From: Streptomyces maremycinicus
Lineage (GTDB): Bacteria > Actinomycetota > Actinomycetes > Streptomycetales > Streptomycetaceae
Length of the DNA stretch: 64,000 nt
Direction of reading: 5' to 3'
Assembly (NCBI RefSeq): GCF_001184025.1
Contig: NZ_BBYG01000015.1
Location: 124,001-188,000 of the forward strand
The position numbers and the translations under genes are program-made. Of the stretch, positions 33,982 through 42,152 are shown in pieces. Numbering within the stretch: position 1 is the first letter of the stretch; each line of letters begins with the position of its first letter. The notes under the pieces are model-generated. The model was given only the letters and a program-made list of their open reading frames with translations. It searched no databases and had not been told where the DNA came from.

Positions 33982-34287
33982 CCCGCTCCTCGACGGCGTA
34001 CCGCCGGCCGTCGACGACCGCCGTCACCGCATCTCCCCGGGGGACCCGCGCGGCGGCTCTTCCGGTTCATGCTCGGCACTCCGCGCGTCTTCGTCGTCCG
34101 CCCTTGGGTTGCCGGGGCGGCGGGGGGACGGGGCCGTCGGCGGTTCGGCCGGGGCGGTCCGGGTGGCGGGGTGTCGAGGGCATCGGTGCAGGCCGGGCCG
34201 TGTCCGCCGGGCTCCGGCGGCCACCGGATGCCGTGGAGCGGGCCGGGGCATAGCGTGCTGGAAGGGGTCCCTTTCGGAAGGAACGCC

Positions 34288-35052
34288 ATGAAGCTCGACG
34301 CGCCCGTGCCCGGCGGGCCCTGCTGGGCCGAGCTGGGGACGACCGACCTGGAGGCGGCGAAGCGGTTCTACGCGGAGCTCTTCGGCTGGCGCGCGGAGAC
34401 GGATCCGCGCCAGGAGGCGGGCGGCTACACCGTCGCCCACCTGGGCGAAGCGGCCGTCGCGGCGCTCAGCCCGCTGTACCAGGAGGCACAGCCCTGCGCC
34501 TGGAACGTGTCGTTCGCGGTGACCGACGCCGACGTCAGCGCGCGGCTGCTCACGGAGGCCGGGGGCAAGGTGCTGGTCGGCCCGATGGACGTCTTCGAGG
34601 TGGGTCGTTTCGTGGTCGCCCTCGATCCGGGCGGTGCCGCGTTCCAGCTGTGGCAGGCGCGGACCTTCCGGGGCGCCGGGCTGTTCAACGCGCCCGGCTC
34701 GCTCGGCTGGGTCGAGCTGCTGACCCGCGACCGCCACCGCGCGGAGACCTTCTACACGACGGTGTTCGGCTGGACCGTCCGTTCCTCCGAGAACTACCTG
34801 CAGTGGGGCGTCGGCGGCGCGGACTTCGGCGGCATGATCACGATGGACGAGAAGTTCCCGCCCGAGGTGCCCCCGCACTGGCTGCCGTACTTCGCGGTGG
34901 CGGACGTGGAGGAGTCCACCCGGACGGCGGTGGAGGCGGGCGGCACCGCGCTCATGGAACCGACCTCGGTGCCGGACGGCCCGCGGATCGCCGTACTGCG
35001 GGATCCGCAGGGCGCGGTGTTCGGCGTGTACCGGGCGGGGGACGAGGGGTGA
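34288..35052 (+). CDS. Two-module VOC family protein
   Basis: A 254-residue protein with two VOC modules in tandem: CWAELGTTDLEAAKRFYAELFGW (N-terminal) and GWVELLTRDRHRAETFYTTVFGW (C-terminal), each followed by a DPQGAVF-type strand. The ATG is preceded by GGAAGGA. The duplicated architecture is typical of bleomycin-resistance-like or antibiotic-modifying proteins, but no ligand can be read. Confidence 0.9.
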   Translation: MKLDAPVPGGPCWAELGTTDLEAAKRFYAELFGWRAETDPRQEAGGYTVAHLGEAAVAALSPLYQEAQPCAWNVSFAVTDADVSARLLTEAGGKVLVGPMDVFEVGRFVVALDPGGAAFQLWQARTFRGAGLFNAPGSLGWVELLTRDRHRAETFYTTVFGWTVRSSENYLQWGVGGADFGGMITMDEKFPPEVPPHWLPYFAVADVEESTRTAVEAGGTALMEPTSVPDGPRIAVLRDPQGAVFGVYRAGDEG

Positions 35053-35095
35053 GCGCCGACGGGCCGGGGCGTCCCGTCCCGCGTCGCCCCCGCGC

Positions 35096-35806
35096 TCAGA
35101 CCCGCAGCGCCCGCATGCGGCCTTCGAGCCGACTCAGCAACTCGCCCAGCAGGTCGGCGAGTTCGCCCTGCCGGTCGTCGTCCAGGGCGGACAGTACCGC
35201 GCTCTCGTAGACGAGCTGCTCGGGCATGATGCCGTCGACGAGGTCCCGTCCGGCGTCCGTGAGCCGGAGGTGGGCGACCCGGCGGTCCCGGGTGTCGACG
35301 CGACGGTCGACCAGTCCGCGCTCGGTGAGCTGCTTGAGCCGCTTGGTGACGGCCGCCCCGGAGGAGAAGGTCTCCCGGGCCAGTTCGCCGGGCGTCAGCT
35401 CATGGCCGGTGCGGCGCAGCGCGCCGAGCAGGTCGAACTCGGCACGGCTCAGGCCTGCCCGCCGAAGGGGGGCGTCCTCGGCCTGCTGAAGGAGCGCGGC
35501 GCAGCGGTTGACGCGGCCGATGATCTCCATGGGGCCGGTGTCGAGATCCGGCCGGACCGTCTGCCACTGCCGTACGACGGCGGCGACGGTGTCGTTCCGT
35601 ACCGGCTCGACCGGGTCCGCCGGGGCTGCCTGGCCCCCGGGCCCCGCCGGAGCTCCGCTGCCCAGGGCGTCGCCGCCGTCCCGGCCGTCGCCGCTCCTCG
35701 GGCCGTCACCGGTGGTCCCGGGGCCCGCGGTCGCCGGTTCCGATCCGGTCTTTGGACCTTCCCCCGTCCCGTCCCCGGCCGCCGCCCGTCTCCGCGTCGC
35801 CGTCAT
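35096..35806 (-). CDS. MarR family regulator with long N-terminal extension
   Basis: A 236-residue regulator. Residues 1-80 are disordered Gly/Pro/Ala/Asp-rich sequence; the MarR domain follows with LSRAEFDLLGALRRTGHELTPGELARETFSSGAAVTKRLKQLTERGLVDRRVDTRDRRVAHLRLTDAG. Its ATG overlaps the stop of the upstream FUSC gene as ATGA. The operon pairing suggests it responds to a compound exported by the FUSC protein. Confidence 0.9.
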   Translation of the reverse strand: MTATRRRAAAGDGTGEGPKTGSEPATAGPGTTGDGPRSGDGRDGGDALGSGAPAGPGGQAAPADPVEPVRNDTVAAVVRQWQTVRPDLDTGPMEIIGRVNRCAALLQQAEDAPLRRAGLSRAEFDLLGALRRTGHELTPGELARETFSSGAAVTKRLKQLTERGLVDRRVDTRDRRVAHLRLTDAGRDLVDGIMPEQLVYESAVLSALDDDRQGELADLLGELLSRLEGRMRALRV

Positions 35807-37632
35807 CGCCGTACGTCCTCCGCTCCCGTGCTCGCGTCCCGGCCCAGGAGCAGCCCCTGGCGCCGTACCGTCGCCGCGAGCGTACGGTGTCCGGACTGTT
35901 CGGCCGCCACGACCCGCTCCTCGGGCAGTGCGCGCTGCCACCACTCGCCGGAGGCGGCGTCGGCGGTGGCGCGCAGATCGACCAGCGCGGCGGCCAGGCC
36001 GCGCCGGGCCGACTCCAGCGCGCCGGGGGCGGGGTGCGGCTCCGCCAGGAGGCGGGCGGCCTGCTCGCGGGCCCGTTCGACGGCCGTCAGCGCGTGCCCG
36101 AGGCGGTCGCCGGCCCGGCGGTTGGTGACGGCGACTGCGGCGACGAAGCCGACCACGGCGCCGACGAGGGTGTCCACCAGCCGCTCGGTGATCAGCCGGC
36201 CCGGGTCCTGCACCTGCGCGAACTCGGTGATGAGCAGGGCCATCGGGGTCACGCAGACGCTGCCGAGCCAGTAGTTGCGGCTGATCAGCGCCTCGGCGCC
36301 GAAGTTGAGAGCGAGGCAGATCAGGACGAGGGCGACCTGCGCGAGGTGGGCGAGCGGGACGAGCGCGGCGAAGGCGAGCACGCCGACCAGATTGCCGACG
36401 ACCCGCTGGATCCCGCGGCTCCAGGTGAGCGTGAGGTTCGCCTGGTAGAGCGAGGCCGCGGTGACCAGGGCCCAGTAGGGGCGGCCGATGCCGAGCGCGA
36501 GGGAGGCGTATCCGGCGAGGGCACAGCCGAGGGCGGTGCGGGCGGCGATCGGTGCGAGGGGGCCGAGGCGCAGCCACAGCGGCGGCCGGCCGGTGGAGAG
36601 TTCGGCTTCGACGCCGAGGAGTTCGTCGTCGTCCACCAGGTCGTCCGGACGCGGGACCGGGCCGGTACCGCGCAGGTCGCGGGCCCAGTCCCGCAGCCGC
36701 GCCGGGTCGGTGTCGGCGGGGGCGGCGAGGGCGATCTCGGCGCGGACGACCAGCCGCTCCAGCGCCCGGCGGCTCTGCGTGGCGCGGGCCGTCAGGAGGG
36801 TCTGCCAGGCGGCGTGCACGGCGGCGGCGGCCGCGGCCCGGGTCCGGGCGTGGTCGTCGCCGGTGCCGCCCGTGGCGGCGTGGGACGCGGCGGTGTTCAG
36901 GGCGTGGGCGGTGGCCCGGCGCTCGGGGCCGTGCGGCCGCAGCAGTCCGGGCGCCATGCCGATGAGCCAGGCCCAGGCACCGGCGGCGAGAGCCAGGGCC
37001 AGATGGCCGGGCACCTGCCCGGGGGTCTGCGGGGTGAACAGGGCGGCGGAGCTGATGAAGGTGAGCACCACGTTCGCGGGCGGACCGAGGCGGGTGGCGT
37101 CACAGACCGTCTTCTGCGCGGCCGCGAGCAGGGCGCCGACGGTGACCAGGACGACGGTGTCGTCGGTCAGCGCGGCCGCGAGCAGGGCGACCGCCAGGCC
37201 GGCGGTCATACCCAGGACCACCCAGGCCAGGATCCGGGCCCGCGCCGCGTAGGGGCGGTTGTGGGCGTACAGCGCGCACAGGGACCCGGCCATCGTGTAC
37301 ATGGCCAGATCGAGCCGTCCGAGGGCGAGCAGCACGAGGTTCGGCGGGGCGACGGCGGCGATCACGCTCAGGGCGGGCTTGAACCAGATGTCGGAGGGCC
37401 TGCCGAGGCGCAGCACTCCGGCGATCGGGAGGCGGCGCCCCCGGCGCTGCCCGCACCGGCGTCCGCTCCGACATCCCGGCCGTCCGTTGTGGTGTCCGGG
37501 CTGTCCGCTCCGACGACCGGGCGGCTCGCCATGCCTTCCGCCGTGCTTCCCGCCCGGCTGCCCGCCGTGCGGTTCGGCGGCGGTCGCGGAGCGGGCCGCG
37601 GGGCTGGGGTCCTGGGGGGTCGCACTGCTCAT
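35803..37632 (-). CDS. FUSC family membrane protein (aromatic acid exporter-like)
   Basis: A 609-residue protein with a His/Gly/Arg-rich cytoplasmic N-terminus (about 1-70), two hydrophobic bundles (about 80-215 and 370-530) and a soluble helical middle and tail, as in FUSC/YccS/AaeB proteins. The second bundle has ALGIGRPYWALVTAASLYQANL and GNLVGVLAF, the FUSC signature. The ATG at 37632 is chosen because TAAATT ends seven bases upstream. Likely exports aromatic compounds. Confidence 0.87.
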   Translation of the reverse strand: MSSATPQDPSPAARSATAAEPHGGQPGGKHGGRHGEPPGRRSGQPGHHNGRPGCRSGRRCGQRRGRRLPIAGVLRLGRPSDIWFKPALSVIAAVAPPNLVLLALGRLDLAMYTMAGSLCALYAHNRPYAARARILAWVVLGMTAGLAVALLAAALTDDTVVLVTVGALLAAAQKTVCDATRLGPPANVVLTFISSAALFTPQTPGQVPGHLALALAAGAWAWLIGMAPGLLRPHGPERRATAHALNTAASHAATGGTGDDHARTRAAAAAAVHAAWQTLLTARATQSRRALERLVVRAEIALAAPADTDPARLRDWARDLRGTGPVPRPDDLVDDDELLGVEAELSTGRPPLWLRLGPLAPIAARTALGCALAGYASLALGIGRPYWALVTAASLYQANLTLTWSRGIQRVVGNLVGVLAFAALVPLAHLAQVALVLICLALNFGAEALISRNYWLGSVCVTPMALLITEFAQVQDPGRLITERLVDTLVGAVVGFVAAVAVTNRRAGDRLGHALTAVERAREQAARLLAEPHPAPGALESARRGLAAALVDLRATADAASGEWWQRALPEERVVAAEQSGHRTLAATVRRQGLLLGRDASTGAEDVRR

Positions 37633-37637
37633 ACCCA

Positions 37638-37646
37638 CTAATTTAG
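37638..37646 (-). promoter_or_regulatory. Operator/-10 of the FUSC-marR operon
   Basis: CTAATTTAG is a nine-base palindrome in a short AT-rich island and contains the minus-strand TAAATT -10 (37640-37645) seven bases before the ATG. A MarR dimer could bind over the -10; the operon's own MarR is the obvious candidate. Confidence 0.5.
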
Positions 37647-37777
37647 CATGTGTTTTACTCGTGAACTATCTCGGTGCTCCGTCGAACGCTCCCCGTGTAC
37701 ACCCTTGCGCCCGCGTGCGCACGGTGTGCCGTGGGCATCGCAATCCTCGATTGCGAACGTCGAGCGGGGAGGCGCGC

Positions 37778-38320
37778 GTGCACGGACCGGCTTCGCCCGG
37801 CTGGCTGCTGGTGGCGCTCTGTGCGGCGACCGGGGCCTACTGCCTGCTGCGGATGCGCAGCGGGGTCGAGGAGCAGCGCAGGGCCGCGGGCGGCGAAGCG
37901 CTGATGGGCTTCGGGATGGCCGCGATGGCCGTGCCCGCCGCCGCGTTCACGCCGCCCGCGTGGGCCTGGCCGGCCTTCGCGGCGGTCTTCGGCGCGGCCG
38001 CGCTGCGTGCCCTGTGGGCGGCCCGCACCAGCGCCCATCACCTGCACCACCTGGTCGGAGCCGGAGCGATGGTCTACATGGCCGCCGTGATGGCCGCCGC
38101 GCCCGCGCACCGGCACGGACACGGCGGCTCCGGAGTCCCCCTGCTGACCGGGGTGCTGCTGCTGTACTTCACCGGGTACGTGCTGCTCGCCGGCGTCCGG
38201 CTGTTGCCGGTGGCCGGGGCGGCGGGCGCAGCCGTGGCCTGGAGCGACCGGCCCGAGGTGGCGCGGGCCTGCCGGCTGTCGATGGGCATCGGGATGCTGG
38301 CCATGCTGCTGACGATGTGA
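37778..38320 (+). CDS. DUF5134 membrane protein
   Basis: A 180-residue protein with about five hydrophobic helices and a His-rich loop (AHHLHHLVGAG and APAHRHGHGG) that could bind metal. GGGGAGG lies just before the GTG. It immediately precedes an M56-type membrane metallopeptidase, a recurring actinomycete arrangement, which suggests shared metal-dependent function. Confidence 0.8.
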   Translation: MHGPASPGWLLVALCAATGAYCLLRMRSGVEEQRRAAGGEALMGFGMAAMAVPAAAFTPPAWAWPAFAAVFGAAALRALWAARTSAHHLHHLVGAGAMVYMAAVMAAAPAHRHGHGGSGVPLLTGVLLLYFTGYVLLAGVRLLPVAGAAGAAVAWSDRPEVARACRLSMGIGMLAMLLTM

Positions 38321-38388
38321 ACCCAACTCCGGCGTGGTCTGCGTCACTTCACCGTGGCAAGCCGTACCACCGAGCGGTACGCCGCTCA

Positions 38389-38394
38389 TAGGGT
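38389..38394 (+). promoter_or_regulatory. -10 element of M56 peptidase gene (leaderless)
   Basis: TAGGGT ends seven bases before the ATG at 38402, with no ribosome binding site. Confidence 0.5.
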
Positions 38395-38401
38395 GCTGCC
38401 C

Positions 38402-39337
38402 ATGATGGTCCCCGCGGTACTGCTGCTGCTCGGTGCCCTGACCTCCGTGATCGCCCCCCGGCTGATCGCCCGGGCCGACTGGCCGGACCGTGAACCGGTG
38501 GTCGCGCTGTGGGCGTGGCAGTGCGTGGTCGCCGCGGTGCTGCTGTGCTGCGCGCTGTCGATGACGCTCAGCGCGGCGGCGGCCTGGCAGGCGGTGCGCG
38601 GGCATGTCTTCGCACCGGCTCCGCGCGCGGTGGTCGAGGCGTACGCGCTGGGCGCGACGGGCCCCTGGGCGGCGGCGACCGCGGTGGCGCTCGCGTGCGG
38701 CGGACTGTGGACCGGGGCGATGCTCGTGCGGGAGGTACTGCGGAGCCGGTCCGGACGCCGGAGCCGGCACGCCGAACTCCGTTTGCGCGCACCGTTGTTG
38801 CCGGGCGAGGAGGCCGCGTCCGGCCGTCTGCTCGTCCTGGAGGGTGAGCGGCCCGACGCCTGGTGGCTGGCGGGCACCGCGCCCCAACTGGTGGTCACGA
38901 CCGCCGCGTTGCGACGCCTGAAGGGGCGTCAGCTGGACGCGGTGCTGGCGCACGAGCAGGGGCACGCCCAGGCGCGTCACGACTGGCTGCTGAACTGCTC
39001 CACGGCACTGGCCACCGGCTTTCCGCAGGTACCGGTGTTCGCCGCGTTCCGCGACGAGATGCACCGACTCGTCGAGTTGTCGGCGGACGACATGGCCTCC
39101 CGGCGCTTCGGACGGCTGACGACCGCGCTGGCGCTGGTCGAACTCAACGAGGACCGGGGCGTGTTCGGCCCCTCCCCCGCCCCGCAGTCCCATGTGCCGC
39201 TGCGCGTGCACCGGCTGCTCACACCGCCAGACCGCCTCACCGCGGCCCGCCGGTTGCGGCTGACGGCGGCGGCCTCCCTGGTCCCGGTGATCCCGGTACT
39301 GGTGACGCTGGTCCCCGCGCTCCGGGCCCTGGGCTGA
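38402..39337 (+). CDS. M56 family membrane metallopeptidase
   Basis: A 311-residue protein of the BlaR/MecR-type zinc peptidase family. Hydrophobic N-terminal helices (about 1-60 and 85-110) precede the active site LAHEQGHAQARHDWLL (184-188, HEXXH) and a downstream ligand block LVELSADDMASRRFG. No penicillin-sensing domain follows, and no BlaI-like repressor lies beside it, so its signal is unknown. Confidence 0.88.
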   Translation: MMVPAVLLLLGALTSVIAPRLIARADWPDREPVVALWAWQCVVAAVLLCCALSMTLSAAAAWQAVRGHVFAPAPRAVVEAYALGATGPWAAATAVALACGGLWTGAMLVREVLRSRSGRRSRHAELRLRAPLLPGEEAASGRLLVLEGERPDAWWLAGTAPQLVVTTAALRRLKGRQLDAVLAHEQGHAQARHDWLLNCSTALATGFPQVPVFAAFRDEMHRLVELSADDMASRRFGRLTTALALVELNEDRGVFGPSPAPQSHVPLRVHRLLTPPDRLTAARRLRLTAAASLVPVIPVLVTLVPALRALG

Positions 39338-39721
39338 ACCCAGGGCCGGCAGGAGCACCCGCGCTGGAGCCGCGGCCCGGCCGCTCCGCCCCCGCACGCC
39401 CCCGCCAGGCCCGCCCCCCGACGACAGCAGGGGCCTCGCCCGTACCGGTCCGAACCGGTGGTCCCGGCAGCCGTCGACATGGCCGGAACCAGTACCGGTA
39501 CCACGGCGCCGCCGCCGGTAGCCACGACACCTGCGCCCCCGACCCTCGCAACCCGGCTGCCGGACCGCTCCGGACACCGACAGGCCCGGCTCCCCCAGCA
39601 GCCGGCCTGACATTCTCACGGCCCCGCCGCCTCTGGCCCGGGGTCACCCCTGGCCCACCCCGGGAGCGTCCCGCCCGCCGACGGCCACCACCTCCTGCCG
39701 AGGATCTCCAGCGGAGCCCAA

Positions 39722-39875
39722 GAATCCGGGGCCAGGAATCCGGGGGAACGGATCCGGGGGAACGATTCTCGGGCCACGACCCCGGGCGAACGCCTACCGG
39801 GCCACGACCCCGGGGGAACAACTCCCGGGCCACGACTCCCGGGCCACGGCTCCCGGGCCGCGACTCGGGGCCGGG
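39722..39875. repeat. Eleven imperfect 14-bp tandem repeats
   Basis: Phased 14-base units such as GACTCCCGGGCCAC, GACCCCGGGGGAAC and GAATCCGGGGGAAC run without a gap for 154 bases. The CCCGGG core is kept in most, the flanks vary. It occupies the middle of a roughly 675-base gap between the M56 peptidase and PAP2 genes; the rest of the gap holds ACCGGT-rich sequence and no recognisable gene. Confidence 0.85.
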
Positions 39876-40013
39876 ACGCCCCACTCCGGCAGCGGGATCG
39901 GCCGCGCTCGGTGGGCGAGGCAGCAGCGCCGGGGGTCGCTCCCGGCGACCCCGGAGCCAGGCCCGACCGCCGCGAGTTCGCTTCCAGCCCCACCGTTCAG
40001 CGAGGATCTCCGT

Positions 40014-40685
40014 ATGCACCATCCGTCCGTCGACTCCCCGCCGCGCCCACCCGGGCCGCGCACGACGCTCCGGACCGCTCTTGTCCTGGGGCTGTGCTCC
40101 GTCCTGCTCCTCGTCCTGGTCGCGGCCGACTGGCACCCACTGATCTCCGTCGACGGCGACATCTCCCGCACCACCCATCGCTGGGCCGTCGCCGACCCCG
40201 ATGTCACCCAGGCCTTCCGTATCCTCACCGACTGGGTGTGGGATCCCCTGACCATGCGTCTGCTGGGGGCGGCGGTCGCCGTGTGGCTGGTGTGGCGGCA
40301 CGGGGACTGGTGGACGGCCGGGTGGCTGGTCGTCACGGCGGCACTGGGCACCCTGATCCAGCAGTCCCTCAAGGCGGGGGTGGGTCGCGCCCGCCCGGTC
40401 TGGCCCGACCCGGTCGACTCCGCCCACTACGCGGCCTACCCCTCCGGGCACGCGCTGACGGCCACGGTGGTGTGTGGCCTCCTGCTGTGGCTGCTGCGCC
40501 GGCACGGCGTCTCCCCCGCTGTGTGGCGCACGGCGCTGGCGGTGGCCGTGGTCTCCGTGGTGGGGGTGGGACTGACCCGGATCTGGCTGGGTGTGCACTG
40601 GCCCTCGGACGTCCTGGGCGGCTGGCTGCTGGGCGCCCTGCTGGTGACGCTGGCGATCGCGGCCCACCTGCGCTGGCACCGGTGA
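40014..40685 (+). CDS. PAP2 family phosphatase (membrane)
   Basis: A 223-residue integral membrane phosphatase with about six helices. The three acid-phosphatase motifs are clear: KAGVGRARPVWP, YPSGHALTA and GLTRIWLGVHWPSDVLGG. GAGGA precedes the ATG. It would dephosphorylate lipid or undecaprenyl pyrophosphates at the membrane. Its stop overlaps the next start as GTGA. Confidence 0.92.
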   Translation: MHHPSVDSPPRPPGPRTTLRTALVLGLCSVLLLVLVAADWHPLISVDGDISRTTHRWAVADPDVTQAFRILTDWVWDPLTMRLLGAAVAVWLVWRHGDWWTAGWLVVTAALGTLIQQSLKAGVGRARPVWPDPVDSAHYAAYPSGHALTATVVCGLLLWLLRRHGVSPAVWRTALAVAVVSVVGVGLTRIWLGVHWPSDVLGGWLLGALLVTLAIAAHLRWHR

Positions 40686-41203
40686 CGGCGGCCGCGACCC
40701 CGCCGGGGCGGCGGTACGGCTATGTGGGGCCCGAGGACGTGCGGCGGGCTGTCCTCCCCGGTGCGGGCGGCCGGGTGATCCACCGTGCCGCGGACCTGGA
40801 CGCGTACGCGGGGACGGAGGAGGAACCGTTCACCTACGTCGTCGGACTCGACGGCCTGCTGCGCCTCGCGCCCCGGCGCAGCGAGCACGTCGCCTGCGCC
40901 GACGGCGCGGACGTGCTCGGCGCGGGCGAGATCTCGTTCCGCCGCACCCCGCACGGGCCGCGCGTGCACGAGGTCAGCAACCAGTCCACCGGCTACTGTC
41001 CCGACCCCGACTCCTGGCCCGCCGTGGCCGCCGCGCTGGACCGGGCCGGCATCGGCCGTCCCGACGGGTTCACGCACGCGCTGGTGTTCCGGCGCTGCGA
41101 GCGGTGCGGAGAGAACAACGTGGTCCGTGAGGGGGTCTTCGTCTGCGTGTTCTGCGACGGCGATCTTCCGGCCGAGTGGAACCTGACCGTGCGGGACACG
41201 TGA
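40682..41203 (+). CDS. Hypothetical protein with C-terminal zinc ribbon
   Basis: A 173-residue protein translationally coupled to the PAP2 gene. The N-terminal part (YGYVGPEDVRRAVLPGAGG) has no recognised fold; the C-terminus has a zinc-ribbon pattern FRRCERCGENNVVREGVFVCVFCDGDLP with two CxxC pairs. A role in regulating or chaperoning its neighbour is possible but unsupported. Confidence 0.8.
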   Translation: MTAAATPPGRRYGYVGPEDVRRAVLPGAGGRVIHRAADLDAYAGTEEEPFTYVVGLDGLLRLAPRRSEHVACADGADVLGAGEISFRRTPHGPRVHEVSNQSTGYCPDPDSWPAVAAALDRAGIGRPDGFTHALVFRRCERCGENNVVREGVFVCVFCDGDLPAEWNLTVRDT

Positions 41204-41254
41204 ACGCGACGAGGTCGGCGGGGAGTGCGGGGACCACGGAGGCTCTCGGGTTTC

Positions 41255-41260
41255 TAGACT
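41255..41260 (+). promoter_or_regulatory. -10 element of HAD gene (leaderless)
   Basis: TAGACT ends seven bases before the ATG at 41268. No Shine-Dalgarno and no clear -35. Confidence 0.55.
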
Positions 41261-41267
41261 CGACCCC

Positions 41268-42014
41268 ATGCGCATGACAGCCGTGTTGTTCGACTTCTCC
41301 GGGACCCTGTTCCGCATCGAGTCCGCCGAGTCCTGGCTGCGGGCGGTGCTGGAGGCGGCGGGCGTGGCGCTGCCCGCCGCGGAGCTGGCGGAGACGGCAC
41401 GGGCGCTGGAGAGAGCCGGCGCGCTGCCCGGCGGGGCGAGTCCGGTGCGGCTGCCCGCAGGGGTCGCGGACCTGTGGCGGGTGCGGGACGAGAGCGCCGA
41501 GCTGCACCGGGCCGCGTACACCGGTCTGTCCCGTCAGGTGCCGCTGCCGGACCCGGCTCTGCACGACGCCCTGTACGAACGGCACCGGATCCCCGCGGCC
41601 TGGGCGCCCTATCCCGACGCCCTCGACGTGCTGAGCGGGTTGCGTGCGCGCGGGCTCCGGGTGGGTGTGGTCAGCAACATCGGCTGGGACCTGCGGCCGG
41701 TGTTCCGCGAGCACGGCCTCGACCGGTACGTCGACGCGTACACGTTGTCGTACGAGCACGGCTTCCAGAAGCCGGACCCCCGGCTGTTCACGGCCGCGTG
41801 CGCGGCGTTGGACGCCGATCCCGGCGGGACCCTGATGGTGGGCGACGACCGGCGCGCGGACGGTGGCGCGGCGGCGCTGGGCTGCGCGGTGCACTTCGTG
41901 GACCACCTGCCCGCTGCCGAACGCCCGGACGCGCTGCGGACGGTGCTGGACCTGGTGGGACGACCCGACGACCACGGCGCGCTCCCCGCCGACGGTCGCC
42001 TGAGGCCACCATGA
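41268..42014 (+). CDS. HAD superfamily hydrolase
   Basis: A 248-residue haloacid-dehalogenase-fold protein. Motif I is FDFSGTLF with the nucleophile Asp9; motifs II-IV are VGVVSNIGWD, HGFQKPDPRLFTAA and LMVGDDRRADGGAA. The usual second Asp of motif I (DxD) is replaced by Ser, as in dehalogenases rather than phosphatases, so a non-phosphatase reaction is possible. An N-terminal cap helical region covers about 15-100. Confidence 0.9.
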   Translation: MRMTAVLFDFSGTLFRIESAESWLRAVLEAAGVALPAAELAETARALERAGALPGGASPVRLPAGVADLWRVRDESAELHRAAYTGLSRQVPLPDPALHDALYERHRIPAAWAPYPDALDVLSGLRARGLRVGVVSNIGWDLRPVFREHGLDRYVDAYTLSYEHGFQKPDPRLFTAACAALDADPGGTLMVGDDRRADGGAAALGCAVHFVDHLPAAERPDALRTVLDLVGRPDDHGALPADGRLRPP

Positions 42015-42112
42015 CGGGAAAAGCGCGCCCACTCTGGACGATCCCCCGCGTCGCCCAGAGCAGGCGGCAGCCCGGTGTGCTCCGAAAGGGAACCCCACCG
42101 GGTTGTCCTGAG

Positions 42113-42137
42113 TATAGTTGGCTGGCAGCCAGTCAAC
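42113..42137 (+). promoter_or_regulatory. TetR operator over its own promoter
   Basis: GTTGGCTGGC-A-GCCAGTCAAC (42117-42137) is a 21-base inverted repeat with one mismatch. It overlaps TATAGT (42113-42118), a good -10, and covers the expected start of transcription. The tetR-type gene begins 16 bases later, so autorepression is likely. Confidence 0.75.
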
Positions 42138-42152
42138 GCAGGAGTTCCCAGG

